From Kaistella yonginensis (GTDB lineage: Bacteria > Bacteroidota > Bacteroidia > Flavobacteriales > Weeksellaceae): a stretch of 64,000 nucleotides of DNA. The position numbers and the translations under genes were made by a program. Position 1 is the first letter of the stretch. Each line of letters starts with the position of its first letter. The stretch lies in NCBI RefSeq assembly GCF_030409525.1, contig NZ_JAUFQB010000010.1, positions 149,539 through 213,538 of the forward strand. Reading direction: 5' to 3'. Positions 16,416-25,583 of the stretch are shown here, one piece after another. The notes below the pieces were generated by a model. The model was not told the origin of the DNA and did not search any database. It saw only the letters and a program-made list of their open reading frames with translations.

Positions 16416-19400
16416 ATGATTAAAAATCAACTGTTAGCTTTTTGTTTTTTTGCTAATTTATTTTCCGCTCAAACTTCAAATGAAGCCAAAGCTCCCAATA
16501 GTTATATCTTCGATATTGGGCTCGCGCAAACCAACAATTATGGCGGGTTAGAAATCCCCGTTGCCAAAGCCTATAAAATGTGGGCAGAATACGAGTATCT
16601 AAAATCAGATGGTCTCCCAAATCCTATTCCAGCTGGTGTTCAAACTGCTTCTCTTTATTGGGAAGATGTACCTGGGCTTATTGATAAGGTCAGCCTTGTG
16701 CCAGGTGCTGATCCTTCTAAATCCAAAATTAAGGTAGAAATTAATAGAGGAAGAGGCAAAGGAAATGCGGTGGTCGCTTTAAAAGTTGATGAAACCATCT
16801 ATTGGAGTTGGCATGTTTGGGTAACTGATAATCCCGCAGAGGGAGTATATTATCAGCAAGGTACAGAAACCGATATTGCCGGACGCCCCATCAATATTCA
16901 ATACATGGACCGTAACCTTGGTGCAACTTCCAGTAGTTTTCTGGGCGATCAGTGGCAAAAATCTGGTGGCTTAATGTACGAATGGGGACGAAAGGACCCT
17001 TTTCCTCCGTTGTTGTATAAAGATGCCTATTTCTATGAAATTTCTGGCGAAGTCGGCGTGTTAAAACACAAACAAATTGATCCTGTTAATACGATTCCTG
17101 TTGAGATTAGACCCTTTAATGAAATTGAGAAAAACATTCAATATTCAGTAAAAAATCCCATTACTTATATTATCAATACAGATGTACAAGGGAATTGGTT
17201 TTCTAGCAGCAGGTATAAAATTCCGGGTGCCAGTCCCGATTATGTAGCTTGGGATTTATGGTCAGATAACGCCAAGGGTTATCATAGCAATGGCAACAGC
17301 TCCAACGCAACGCTAAAAAAAGAGAGTCGCTCCTATGAGCTAAAATCAGAACTTGATCCTTGCCCGAATGGCTGGCGAATTCCCTCTTATTACGGAAGAG
17401 AAACACAAAATAATAATTTGGCTTTTTTCGGTAAACAAGATTGGAATAACGATGATAGTAGTACAACTTTGCGACAGCTTTTTCCTCAGTCACAAAATCC
17501 GAATCTTGATGGAATTAAAGTTTATCCTGGATTAGGAATGGATTTTACTAATGTGCTAGGAGGGAGTAGAAACCTAGGGATACTTGCTATTTCTGGTGGT
17601 TATGTTTACTATCCCAACTCTTCCGCTCCGAATGCTCCAGCAGGAATTTCATTTGAGGATAATGCTGCAAATGGGGGACTGTGGAGTTCAACATTTGCTT
17701 ACGATGGTGCTCGTATTTTTTCAATGATTTCGGATCCTTTTAGAACAAGTACGAATGTAGGACTTCATGCAATTTTTAACAATCAAACCAATCCGACCAA
17801 AGCAGGTAACGCAGTAAAATGTATGCGGGATCCGAACCTATTATTAATCGGTGATTTTGCAACCCAATATTTCACTTCTGAAAAAGAAAATTATACCGTA
17901 GGTCTAGAAAACCCTAATTCTTATGTCGTTGTCGATGAAACTTTGGTGAAAATACCAGTCAATAAAGCCTTTTCGGTTTATAATCAAATTCTTTCTAATC
18001 ACGGCATGCTTCCTTCTGATAATTTGGTAGCAAAAGTTTTGTGGACTTCAGATCCTCAATTAATTACCTCAGTCGTACTTGAGCCTAATCTCATTGATGG
18101 TAGAAACTCCGCTATTAATGTGGTAGTTAATCCTTTGATAAAAGGAAATGCAGTGGTCTCCCTTCATGACACAGATCCAAATTCTCCTGCGCTTTGGAGC
18201 TGGCATATTTGGGCGGCAGAAAGTGACCCAACTGACAATGAAGTTACCTATGTAACAGAAAACCTTATCCCAGTTTCTTATAATTTCATCAATCCAACAG
18301 CAAGTAAATTACCTCCTCTCAAAACTACTTTTATGGATCGAAATCTTGGTGCAGTAAGCAATTCCTTGGCCTCCGGAAAAGCCAATGGTCTTCATTATCA
18401 GTGGGGTAGAAAGGATCCGCTGCCTATATTTGCAAATCCAGATACCGATGTAATATATGTTTTTTCAGATCAGCCCATCCCGGCAAATCCAACCAAATTT
18501 TTTAGTAAAAACAATTTAAACTTTACTTCAGTTGGTGCAGAAGACTATAGATTAAATTTCACTACGGATTATGCCAGTTACAGCTCTCAAAATGCAACCA
18601 ACTATAAAAAATTGCAGGAAAATGTGCGCTATTCGGTAGGGAACCCCTTGTCGTTTTTGTACCATGCTGGTATAGGTACTATATACGACGGTGGTAATTC
18701 ATTTTCTAACGATTTAACCAAAGTGCGAGATTGGGTTTCCAACGAGCGTGCTCAAGCTGATAACAGATGGGGACATGCAGACAAAAAATCTCCGTTTGAT
18801 CCTTGTCCTGAAGGTTGGCGTGTCCCAGATGTTACATTTACCAATCTCTATGCAGGTTCAAAGGGGAGTTCTCCTTGGTACAATGGGTATCAAAATGATG
18901 CCTACGGTAAGGTTGGGATTATACAGAATCAATGGCATGATGTAGCAAATTTCTATTCTGGAACTGTTGCAGGGAATAGTGGTTGGAAATTTGAAAATCC
19001 ACTCTTTCCAATCGGAAGCTTTCCAGCTGATGGTATTCGTGGCGAGCTGGGTCAGAACCAAGTCTTGTTTGAAAGATCAGGAGTGTGGACCGCATCGATG
19101 GCAGACTATGGCACAGGCTACGCCCTCGCGATGCAGTTTCAAGGAAGCAAGATGCAAACCGGTACCGCAGTTTATCCGCAGGCGGGAATGTCAGTAAGAT
19201 GCGCAAAAGATGAAAATAGATTGCTGGGAACAATTATAAATGGAAATCCTGTAGTTTTAGGCTCAACCGAAACGCAAACCAATAATGACCCGAAAAATAA
19301 AGAAATCAATCTCTATCCTAATCCTTTTAAAAACCAATTCAATATCAAAAGCAAAGATGCGCAAGCGGTAGAATTGTATGATTTAAGCGGAAAATTGGTG

Positions 19401-19520
19401 TTAAAATCAAATATAGAAAATGGGACGGTAAATGCAGGAAACTTAACAAAGGGAGTCTATATTGTTAAAATTATCATGAAAGATCAGTCTTTTTTGACTA
19501 AAAAAGTAATCAAAGACTAG
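16416..19520 (+). CDS. Large duplicated FISUMP-like protein with T9SS sorting domain
   Basis: 1034 residues from the ATG at 16416; the frame opens at a TTG at 16398, but MIKNQLLAFCFFANLFSAQ is the signal peptide. Two modules of about 476 residues follow. Paired landmarks are WSWHVWVTD/WSWHIWAAE, MDRNLGA at about residues 164 and 640, YEWGRKDPFP/YQWGRKDPLP, DPCPNGWRIP/DPCPEGWRVP and AVKCMRD/SVRCAKD. These resemble the Fibrobacter-type FISUMP modules of Bacteroidota surface proteins. The last 75 residues (INLYPNPF to FLTKKVIKD) are a type A T9SS C-terminal signal, so the protein should cross the outer membrane and be secreted or surface-attached. The ligand or substrate is unknown. It stands alone between two terminators. 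Confidence 0.85.
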   Translation: MIKNQLLAFCFFANLFSAQTSNEAKAPNSYIFDIGLAQTNNYGGLEIPVAKAYKMWAEYEYLKSDGLPNPIPAGVQTASLYWEDVPGLIDKVSLVPGADPSKSKIKVEINRGRGKGNAVVALKVDETIYWSWHVWVTDNPAEGVYYQQGTETDIAGRPINIQYMDRNLGATSSSFLGDQWQKSGGLMYEWGRKDPFPPLLYKDAYFYEISGEVGVLKHKQIDPVNTIPVEIRPFNEIEKNIQYSVKNPITYIINTDVQGNWFSSSRYKIPGASPDYVAWDLWSDNAKGYHSNGNSSNATLKKESRSYELKSELDPCPNGWRIPSYYGRETQNNNLAFFGKQDWNNDDSSTTLRQLFPQSQNPNLDGIKVYPGLGMDFTNVLGGSRNLGILAISGGYVYYPNSSAPNAPAGISFEDNAANGGLWSSTFAYDGARIFSMISDPFRTSTNVGLHAIFNNQTNPTKAGNAVKCMRDPNLLLIGDFATQYFTSEKENYTVGLENPNSYVVVDETLVKIPVNKAFSVYNQILSNHGMLPSDNLVAKVLWTSDPQLITSVVLEPNLIDGRNSAINVVVNPLIKGNAVVSLHDTDPNSPALWSWHIWAAESDPTDNEVTYVTENLIPVSYNFINPTASKLPPLKTTFMDRNLGAVSNSLASGKANGLHYQWGRKDPLPIFANPDTDVIYVFSDQPIPANPTKFFSKNNLNFTSVGAEDYRLNFTTDYASYSSQNATNYKKLQENVRYSVGNPLSFLYHAGIGTIYDGGNSFSNDLTKVRDWVSNERAQADNRWGHADKKSPFDPCPEGWRVPDVTFTNLYAGSKGSSPWYNGYQNDAYGKVGIIQNQWHDVANFYSGTVAGNSGWKFENPLFPIGSFPADGIRGELGQNQVLFERSGVWTASMADYGTGYALAMQFQGSKMQTGTAVYPQAGMSVRCAKDENRLLGTIINGNPVVLGSTETQTNNDPKNKEINLYPNPFKNQFNIKSKDAQAVELYDLSGKLVLKSNIENGTVNAGNLTKGVYIVKIIMKDQSFLTKKVIKD

Positions 19521-19541
19521 TATTTATCTGATTTAAAAACT

Positions 19542-19573
19542 AAAGCATCGCCAATGGGTGGTGCTTTTTTTTT
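19542..19573 (+). terminator. Intrinsic terminator after the T9SS protein gene
   Basis: An 11-bp stem (AAAGCATCGCC with GGTGGTGCTTT, two G:T pairs), loop AATG, then a long T run. The T run merges into the next promoter box. Confidence 0.8.
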
Positions 19574-19580
19574 ACTTTTG
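19573..19580 (+). promoter_or_regulatory. TAnnTTTG -7 box for the arginase-like gene
   Basis: TACTTTTG, 21 bp before the ATG at 19602. Confidence 0.5.
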
Positions 19581-19601
19581 CTACAATCAATATTACCTAC
19601 T

Positions 19602-20678
19602 ATGAATCTCGAGGACATTCTGCTGCCACCAAGGCCCATAAAAACAGAAAAATGGCAAATCGGAAATAGCATCTTTAATGAAATACAAGAGTACGGAATT
19701 GCGCTCATCTTTTGCTCTGATTACCGTGGACTACAAAATGGTGAGGCAGAAATTCTAGACTTTAAAAACGTTAGAAAAGAACTTTATCGATTGTCAAATT
19801 TAGATTTCGAAGTCCCGATTTGTGATTTAGGAAATTTAATTTCAGGGAGGTCTCATCAGGATACTCATTATATTTTACAAGAGGTATTATCCATGTGTCA
19901 TTATAAAAATGCCATACCAGTTCTAATTGGCGGCAGTAATGACTTGGCTTTCTCGTTATTCTCAGCTTTAGATTTTCATCAAAAAAACACGAATTATACC
20001 CAAATTTCTAATCTCATTTCTTTGGTAAATGAAGGAGAAGAACTCACGGAGAAAAATTTTCTGTCCAGAATTTTAGGTTCCAAAACTTTTAGCCTAAATC
20101 ATTATCATCATCTCGGTTATCAGAAACATTTGAATGAAATGGACTCGGTGAAATTGATGAAAGAAGTAGAATTTGATGTGGTAAGGCTGGCCGATTTAAT
20201 GAACAATACTGAGAGAACAGAACCGTTTTTCCGACAAGCAGATCTGGTCACTTTAAATTGTGACGCGGTAGAAAGTATAGGCGATGGTTTTTCAGTCAAT
20301 CCGCAAATCAATGGCTTAAACAAAAGAGAGATTTGTGCCTATATGAAAGAAATCGGGTTGAGTCAAAAGTTGAAGTCGGTTGGGATTTTTAATTTTAATG
20401 CCAATTCTGAATCTTTTCTGAATCACCAATTGATGGCGCAGATGATTTGGCATCTTATCGAAGGAATTAATATTCAGAAATCTCATCCCGTCGAAAAATC
20501 TTTTGAGATCTATTGGTTGATGATTGATGAAGAGAAATATGCTTTTCAGCGGGAAAGATTTACGAACCTTTGGTATTTTGGAGCTGATGAAGACCTGTCG
20601 CAATTAATCCCGTGTTCGCTGAGCGATTACGAAGCAGCAAAAAAAGGAGCGCTGAACCCACGACTGCTAAAAAATTAG
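19602..20678 (+). CDS. Arginase/formimidoylglutamase-family protein with degenerate active site
   Basis: 358 residues from MNLEDILLPPRP; an upstream in-frame ATG at 19554 falls inside the terminator. The fold is recognisable from CSDYRG, AIPVLIGGSNDLAFSLF and LVTLNCDAVESIGDG, which align with the ureohydrolase landmarks GGDHS and SxDxDxxDP. The manganese ligands are mostly gone: the His of GGDHS is Asn or Asp here, no DxHxD motif follows, and only one Asp remains in the last motif. Relatives in flavobacteria are often labelled formimidoylglutamase, but catalysis of that reaction looks unlikely and no hut genes are adjacent. The true role is unknown. Confidence 0.7.
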   Translation: MNLEDILLPPRPIKTEKWQIGNSIFNEIQEYGIALIFCSDYRGLQNGEAEILDFKNVRKELYRLSNLDFEVPICDLGNLISGRSHQDTHYILQEVLSMCHYKNAIPVLIGGSNDLAFSLFSALDFHQKNTNYTQISNLISLVNEGEELTEKNFLSRILGSKTFSLNHYHHLGYQKHLNEMDSVKLMKEVEFDVVRLADLMNNTERTEPFFRQADLVTLNCDAVESIGDGFSVNPQINGLNKREICAYMKEIGLSQKLKSVGIFNFNANSESFLNHQLMAQMIWHLIEGINIQKSHPVEKSFEIYWLMIDEEKYAFQRERFTNLWYFGADEDLSQLIPCSLSDYEAAKKGALNPRLLKN

Positions 20679-20686
20679 TGGGTTTT
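20655..20686 (+). terminator. Possible terminator overlapping the end of the arginase-like gene
   Basis: AACCCAC (20655-20661) pairs with GTGGGTT (20678-20684) across a 16-base loop, followed by TTTT. The hairpin includes the stop codon. Confidence 0.45.
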
Positions 20687-20714
20687 ACGATTCTTCTACT
20701 TCAATTAAAATTCT

Positions 20715-20722
20715 TATTTTTG
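20715..20722 (+). promoter_or_regulatory. TAnnTTTG -7 box heading the exopolysaccharide operon
   Basis: TATTTTTG, 16 bp before the ATG at 20739. This is the likely start of the 20.7-25.5 kb transcript. Confidence 0.5.
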
Positions 20723-20738
20723 ACGCTTAAACACCCTG

Positions 20739-22283
20739 ATGAAATCCGTTCTATCAAAGATTTTCGCATCTCCTTTTCTGCTTATACTACTGGCTGTTTT
20801 GGTAAAAGTCCCTTTGTTTTTCACCAAAAACATTCAGGAGGATTCTTTTATTACTTGGCGTGTTGCGAGAAATTTCGTGCAATATGGCGTTATTGGTTTT
20901 AATGGTGATGAAAGGATTTCGGCTTCTACCACACATTTATATGTTCTTGTAACCGCATTTTTCCAACTCATTTTTGGTGATGGATTTATTTATCCACTGC
21001 TTATTTTCAGTGGGATTCTTTTTGCAATGGGGTCTTGGTGGTTGGCCCAGATTTTCTTTCCGGGTGATACGCTGAAGCGGGGGTTTTTCTTTCTTTTGCT
21101 AAATATTACACCACCCGCTTTAACCGCTTCTTTCCTCGGAATGGAGTATGGGATTTTGTTTTTCCTCTATAATAGTCTGATTTATTTTGGTCTTTTTAAA
21201 AATAAAAAATGGGCCTATTTTCTTTTTCCTATACTTTTACTTTGGACCAGAGTGGATACTGTAATTTTTCTAGGAATTTTCTTTCTGGGCGATTGGTATC
21301 TTAAGAGAAAATTCAATTACCTCTATATTTTAGGTGGGATTATTGGCGTAGTGACTGTGGTAGGCTTTAATTATTTTTATTTTGGTGAAATCGTCAACCA
21401 TACGATTACAGCAAAAAAAATTGCCTATAAAAATCTTACACAGAATAACAGCATTGAGTTTTTTCTTTATCAATGGGCCTATTATGGCGGTTTAATTAAG
21501 AAGTATGCAATTTATACGTTTTTACTTTTTGTTGTATTTCTAGGTTTTTTAGGTTATGCTATTTTCAAAATTATTAAGAATAAAAAAATAGGAACACCTA
21601 CAACCAAAGTTATTTTGGGTTTGATTCTTCTATTTGCCCTTTCAAAAATTACGATATTTTCAATTTTTAAAGCTTATTTTGATTGGTATTATTGGCTTCC
21701 ACGGGCATTTTTGTTTGTGGTGACTTTATATTATTTTTTGAACATCACTACTTGGAAGAAGAAATGGTTGTTTGCCGGAATCTCAATTGCAGGTGTAGGG
21801 TTGTATTTTTTTCAAATGCTACAATCATACACAATTGGTTATATGGAAGAGCGCCAAAGAATGACCATCGCAGCAGATATCAATAAAGATAACGTGGGTA
21901 TTGAGCAATCTATTTTGCTGGAGCCCGCTGGGATAATTCCTTTTTATACGAGGCTTTACACGTATGATGAGGTGGGTTTGGTAAATGAACGCATTAATGA
22001 CGAAATGCGGAAGGATGAGAAATATTGGTGGATCAATGCTGTTCATCAATTTCAGCCTGATTATATTTTAACCATTGCAAAAAAACCGGGTGATACAAAC
22101 AGTTTATACAAGATAAAACCAGAAGACAGCAAAGATTTTGAGCAAGATTATCAACTCGTCAAGGACTATCCAATTGCAAAAATTCACGATCATGCACCTT
22201 TGCTTTTAAAATGGATTTACCAGATTAGACCGATTGGTAAAGATTATTATCTTTATAAAAAACGGATAGAAAACACAAACTAA
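20739..22283 (+). CDS. Polytopic membrane protein, GT-C-type glycosyltransferase-like
   Basis: 514 residues with about ten membrane helices in the first 390 and a soluble C-terminal part. The first extracytoplasmic loop (TKNIQEDSFITWRVARNF) contains an acidic pair where GT-C enzymes (ArnT/PMT type) keep their catalytic Asp/Glu. GT-C enzymes use lipid-linked sugars to glycosylate outside the membrane; substrate and acceptor here are unknown. It is the first gene of an exopolysaccharide cluster, one base upstream of a GT2 glycosyltransferase. Confidence 0.65.
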   Translation: MKSVLSKIFASPFLLILLAVLVKVPLFFTKNIQEDSFITWRVARNFVQYGVIGFNGDERISASTTHLYVLVTAFFQLIFGDGFIYPLLIFSGILFAMGSWWLAQIFFPGDTLKRGFFFLLLNITPPALTASFLGMEYGILFFLYNSLIYFGLFKNKKWAYFLFPILLLWTRVDTVIFLGIFFLGDWYLKRKFNYLYILGGIIGVVTVVGFNYFYFGEIVNHTITAKKIAYKNLTQNNSIEFFLYQWAYYGGLIKKYAIYTFLLFVVFLGFLGYAIFKIIKNKKIGTPTTKVILGLILLFALSKITIFSIFKAYFDWYYWLPRAFLFVVTLYYFLNITTWKKKWLFAGISIAGVGLYFFQMLQSYTIGYMEERQRMTIAADINKDNVGIEQSILLEPAGIIPFYTRLYTYDEVGLVNERINDEMRKDEKYWWINAVHQFQPDYILTIAKKPGDTNSLYKIKPEDSKDFEQDYQLVKDYPIAKIHDHAPLLLKWIYQIRPIGKDYYLYKKRIENTN

Positions 22284-22284
22284 G

Positions 22285-23274
22285 ATGCCGAAAGTTTCCA
22301 TAATTGTTCCCGTTTACCAAGTTGAAAAATACCTTAGAAAATGTTTAGATTCTTTGGTTCATCAAACTTTGCAGGACATCGAAATTTTAGTAGTTAATGA
22401 TGGGAGTCCAGATCATTCACAAATCATTATTGATGAATACCAGCACCAATATCCTGTAATAATTAAATCGTTCTTCAAAGAAAATGGAGGTTTAAGTGAG
22501 GCGCGAAATTTTGGTTTAGACCGAGCAAAAGGCGAGTTCATTGGATTTGTAGATAGCGATGATTCGGTTTCGGTAACCATGTTTGAAGAAATGTATGCGT
22601 TAGCAAAAAATCATGCTGCCGAAATGGTGGTTTGTAATCTACAAAAAGTAGATGAATTTGGTAATATCACGCAGAAACTTACGCAAATTCCAAATATGCC
22701 CGAGAAAATCGACTTAGAAACGCATTTTTCAGTTTTTTCAGATCTTTCGTATTTTGCATGTAATAAAATTTTCAAAAAAGAGCTTTTCGAAAATAAAAGA
22801 TTTAAAAAAAACATTCATTTTGAGGACATTCAGTTGATTCCACAATTGCTGCTGGAATGCAGAACAATTGCACAAACCCAATGCTATCATTACGATTATC
22901 TAGAACGAAAAGATTCAATCACGAAAACACATAACCGTAGCGGTTTAGATATTTTGAAAGCAGTGGAAGCAGTAAATGTAGCATTTGAAAAATCGCAGTA
23001 TGCTGCAAAAAATAAGGAGCTTAAAAATTTTAATATTCTGGAAGGAGTTTATACCTTCTTGGCTTACTTGGCTTTTGTAAAAGATGATCGGTCGTATGGT
23101 GAAATGAGTAATGCACTGAAAAGTTTTAGCAGAAAACATCACCTATCAAAAAGAGAAATATTTACCTATCAACGCTTTGAAAAGAATTATCTCTTATCTT
23201 TGCCACTTAAGAAAAAAGTATTTTATTTCCTTTATTTTACAGGACTCTATTCGTTTGTACGGAAATTAATATAA
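22285..23274 (+). CDS. Glycosyltransferase family 2
   Basis: 329 residues with an N-terminal GT-A domain: KVSIIVPVYQVEKYLRKCLD, then EILVVNDGSPD (nucleotide-binding Asp) and GFVDSDDS (the DxD metal motif, about residue 92). The C-terminal third is helical. It adds a sugar from a nucleotide donor to a growing lipid-linked glycan at the cytoplasmic face. The gene begins one base after the preceding stop, in the middle of the exopolysaccharide operon. Confidence 0.92.
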   Translation: MPKVSIIVPVYQVEKYLRKCLDSLVHQTLQDIEILVVNDGSPDHSQIIIDEYQHQYPVIIKSFFKENGGLSEARNFGLDRAKGEFIGFVDSDDSVSVTMFEEMYALAKNHAAEMVVCNLQKVDEFGNITQKLTQIPNMPEKIDLETHFSVFSDLSYFACNKIFKKELFENKRFKKNIHFEDIQLIPQLLLECRTIAQTQCYHYDYLERKDSITKTHNRSGLDILKAVEAVNVAFEKSQYAAKNKELKNFNILEGVYTFLAYLAFVKDDRSYGEMSNALKSFSRKHHLSKREIFTYQRFEKNYLLSLPLKKKVFYFLYFTGLYSFVRKLI

Positions 23275-23290
23275 AAACAGTACTTTATTG

Positions 23291-24421
23291 ATGCCAATTT
23301 TACACCCTATTTTTATCTTGATTTTTCTCTTTCTTGCCTTTGCGAGTTATTGGGAGATTTTTAGGTTAGAAAAAAAGCAGAGTGTTTTTGTGTGGGTCGC
23401 AGGGATTTTGATTATTGTTGCGGTAGGCTTTCGGATTAATGTTGGTGCAGATTATCCTGTGTACAAAATGCTTTTTTCAGGATTTGCGATTTACACCACC
23501 TATGGCGATGTTTTAGACAAGGCACTTTTTCGCCCCAATTCAGAAGAGATCGAGTGGATTTTTGTACTCATCAATAAACTGGTCTTCGATTTCGGACTGC
23601 CTTTTTATATTGTGACCTTTATCATGGCCCTTATTGCGGTGACCCTTAAGTTCACCACCATTTATAAAAATGTTGCGTTTCCTACCTTGGCCTTAATGTT
23701 CTATTTTATGCCCATCATGTTTTTTGAGGATTCTGGACAGATGCGGCAAGGCTTAGGAATTGCGGTTTGTGTGGCTTCCTTCAAATTCATCAAAGAACGT
23801 AACTTAATGATGTTTCTTCTATGCATGTATATTGCCTTAGGATTTCACAAAACATCAATCGTTTTTGTACCTGCATATTGGCTTGTGAAAATACCCATGA
23901 ATAGCAAAAGAATATTTTGGGTTTTGGTGATCGCCCTCTTATCATCACCGTTTGAATTGTATCGATTAGGAGGTGGGATTTTTGGAGCCATCGCACCAGA
24001 TGACCTTTCTGGAGCCTACACAGGATATCTCGATGATCGCTATTATGGGACAAATGTAGAAACAGGGTTGAACGATATTGTAAAATTATTTTTTATCGGG
24101 ATCCTTATTAAATATGACGAAGAAGCCTGTGATGAGGTTTGGTGGTATGAATACATGAGAAATTTAGCGGTTTTTGGTCTCGCGCTGTTTTATTTTTTTC
24201 GGTCGAATGAAATTTTTGCCGTACGGCTTCCGGGTGCCTATATGTTTTTTGTAACCATGTTTTGTATGACCAGTATCGTTTATGCGGTTAAAGGACGAGG
24301 CCGACAAATTTTATATTTAGGATTTATGACTTATTTTGTAGCGATGTTTTTTTATTTTGGCAAAGGAAATGGGCATAAGGGTGGCTTTTCAATAGAACGA
24401 TATACAAACGCACTTTGGTAA
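23291..24421 (+). CDS. EpsG family membrane protein (Wzy-type polymerase candidate)
   Basis: 376 residues from the ATG at 23291; a TTG just before it is not needed. About ten membrane helices, an early VGFRINVGADYPVYKMLF segment typical of EpsG proteins, and the DSGQMRQGLGIAV stretch followed by GFHKTSIVF. EpsG proteins are thought to polymerise repeat units at the periplasmic face, like Wzy. In this cluster it is the only polymerase candidate. Confidence 0.85.
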   Translation: MPILHPIFILIFLFLAFASYWEIFRLEKKQSVFVWVAGILIIVAVGFRINVGADYPVYKMLFSGFAIYTTYGDVLDKALFRPNSEEIEWIFVLINKLVFDFGLPFYIVTFIMALIAVTLKFTTIYKNVAFPTLALMFYFMPIMFFEDSGQMRQGLGIAVCVASFKFIKERNLMMFLLCMYIALGFHKTSIVFVPAYWLVKIPMNSKRIFWVLVIALLSSPFELYRLGGGIFGAIAPDDLSGAYTGYLDDRYYGTNVETGLNDIVKLFFIGILIKYDEEACDEVWWYEYMRNLAVFGLALFYFFRSNEIFAVRLPGAYMFFVTMFCMTSIVYAVKGRGRQILYLGFMTYFVAMFFYFGKGNGHKGGFSIERYTNALW

Positions 24422-24426
24422 ATACG

Positions 24427-25548
24427 ATGAATGAACTAATAAAAGATTTACTGGAGAACCTGGGAATTTCCCTTTTCTATGCAAAGTTAGTACTAGGCAT
24501 GATGTTTTCTTTTGCCCTAACTTTTTTTTCAATCCCTACAATCGTCAAAATTTCTCGAAGAAAAAACCTGATGGATGAACCTGGGACCAGAAGCTCGCAC
24601 CTTCGTAAAATACCTAATCTGGGTGGTATTGCTATATTTTATTCTTTGGCAGTATGCGCCTCAATATTTGCATTTGAATTATTTGAACTCTATAAATTCT
24701 TATTTGCTTCTTTGGTGATTTTACTTTATATCGGTGTGATGGACGATATTGTGGTCATGCGTGCATACAAAAAACTCTTGGCGCAAATCATGGTTACCGC
24801 CCTTATGGTTCTTGGATCTGATGTTAGAATTAGAAGTTTCTTCGGGGTATTTGGGATTTATGAACTCAGCTATACGTTCAGTGTTATTTTTAGCATGTTT
24901 ACCTTTATTGTTTTAATAAACGCCTTTAATTTAATTGATGGTATTGATGGTTTATCTGGCGGATATTCTATAATTTGCAGTGCTTTATTTGGAATCAGTT
25001 ATTTCCGTTTAGGTGAATATAATTATCCGTTGGTCGTTTTGTCCGCAGTAATTATTGGTTCTGTGATCGGATTTTTGTATTATAATTTATCCCACTACAG
25101 AAATAATAAAGTTTTCATGGGAGATACGGGCTCCATGATTTTAGGTTTTTTACTGGCTTTCACTGCGATTTGTTTTATTGATATTTTCATTGATAAACAG
25201 TTGCCAGAAGTTCCGCGATACTATCTGCAAACTGCCCCAGCAGTCACTGTTGCTATTTTAATTCTCCCTATTGTAGACACCTTAAATGTAGTTATGATCC
25301 GTTTATTTAAAGGGGAATCCATATTTGCCGCAGATAAAAACCACATTCATCATTCACTTTTAGATTTAGGACTTACCCATAGAAGGTCTTCGGTGTATAT
25401 TCTGTGCTATTATTTGCTTGTAGTCGCAGTTGCGTATTTTTATAGGCATATCAATGTGAACTATTTACTGCTGCTGGTATTAACCTTAGGATTTATTGGC
25501 GCTTATATCCCTCGTTTTATTTTATACACCAGAAATAAAACCAATTAA
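24427..25548 (+). CDS. WecA/MraY-type undecaprenyl-phosphate sugar-1-phosphate transferase
   Basis: 373 residues from the ATG at 24427, with about ten or eleven membrane helices. Signature motifs are MDEPGTRSSHLRKIPNLGG, the acidic DDIVVMRAYKKLLAQ, NAFNLIDGIDGLSGG, KVFMGDTGSMILG and the HIHH loop. These place it in the polyprenyl-phosphate N-acetylhexosamine-1-phosphate transferase family that starts glycan assembly on undecaprenyl phosphate. The cluster context suggests it initiates the exopolysaccharide repeat unit; the sugar is not determined. Confidence 0.9.
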   Translation: MNELIKDLLENLGISLFYAKLVLGMMFSFALTFFSIPTIVKISRRKNLMDEPGTRSSHLRKIPNLGGIAIFYSLAVCASIFAFELFELYKFLFASLVILLYIGVMDDIVVMRAYKKLLAQIMVTALMVLGSDVRIRSFFGVFGIYELSYTFSVIFSMFTFIVLINAFNLIDGIDGLSGGYSIICSALFGISYFRLGEYNYPLVVLSAVIIGSVIGFLYYNLSHYRNNKVFMGDTGSMILGFLLAFTAICFIDIFIDKQLPEVPRYYLQTAPAVTVAILILPIVDTLNVVMIRLFKGESIFAADKNHIHHSLLDLGLTHRRSSVYILCYYLLVVAVAYFYRHINVNYLLLLVLTLGFIGAYIPRFILYTRNKTN

Positions 25549-25556
25549 TAATTTGT

Positions 25557-25564
25557 TATTTTTG
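25557..25564 (+). promoter_or_regulatory. Internal TAnnTTTG box before the export genes
   Basis: TATTTTTG, 19 bp before the ATG of the Wza-like gene. It may let the export pair be expressed separately from the biosynthetic genes. Confidence 0.45.
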
Positions 25565-25583
25565 CAAAACCATAATACTTCTG

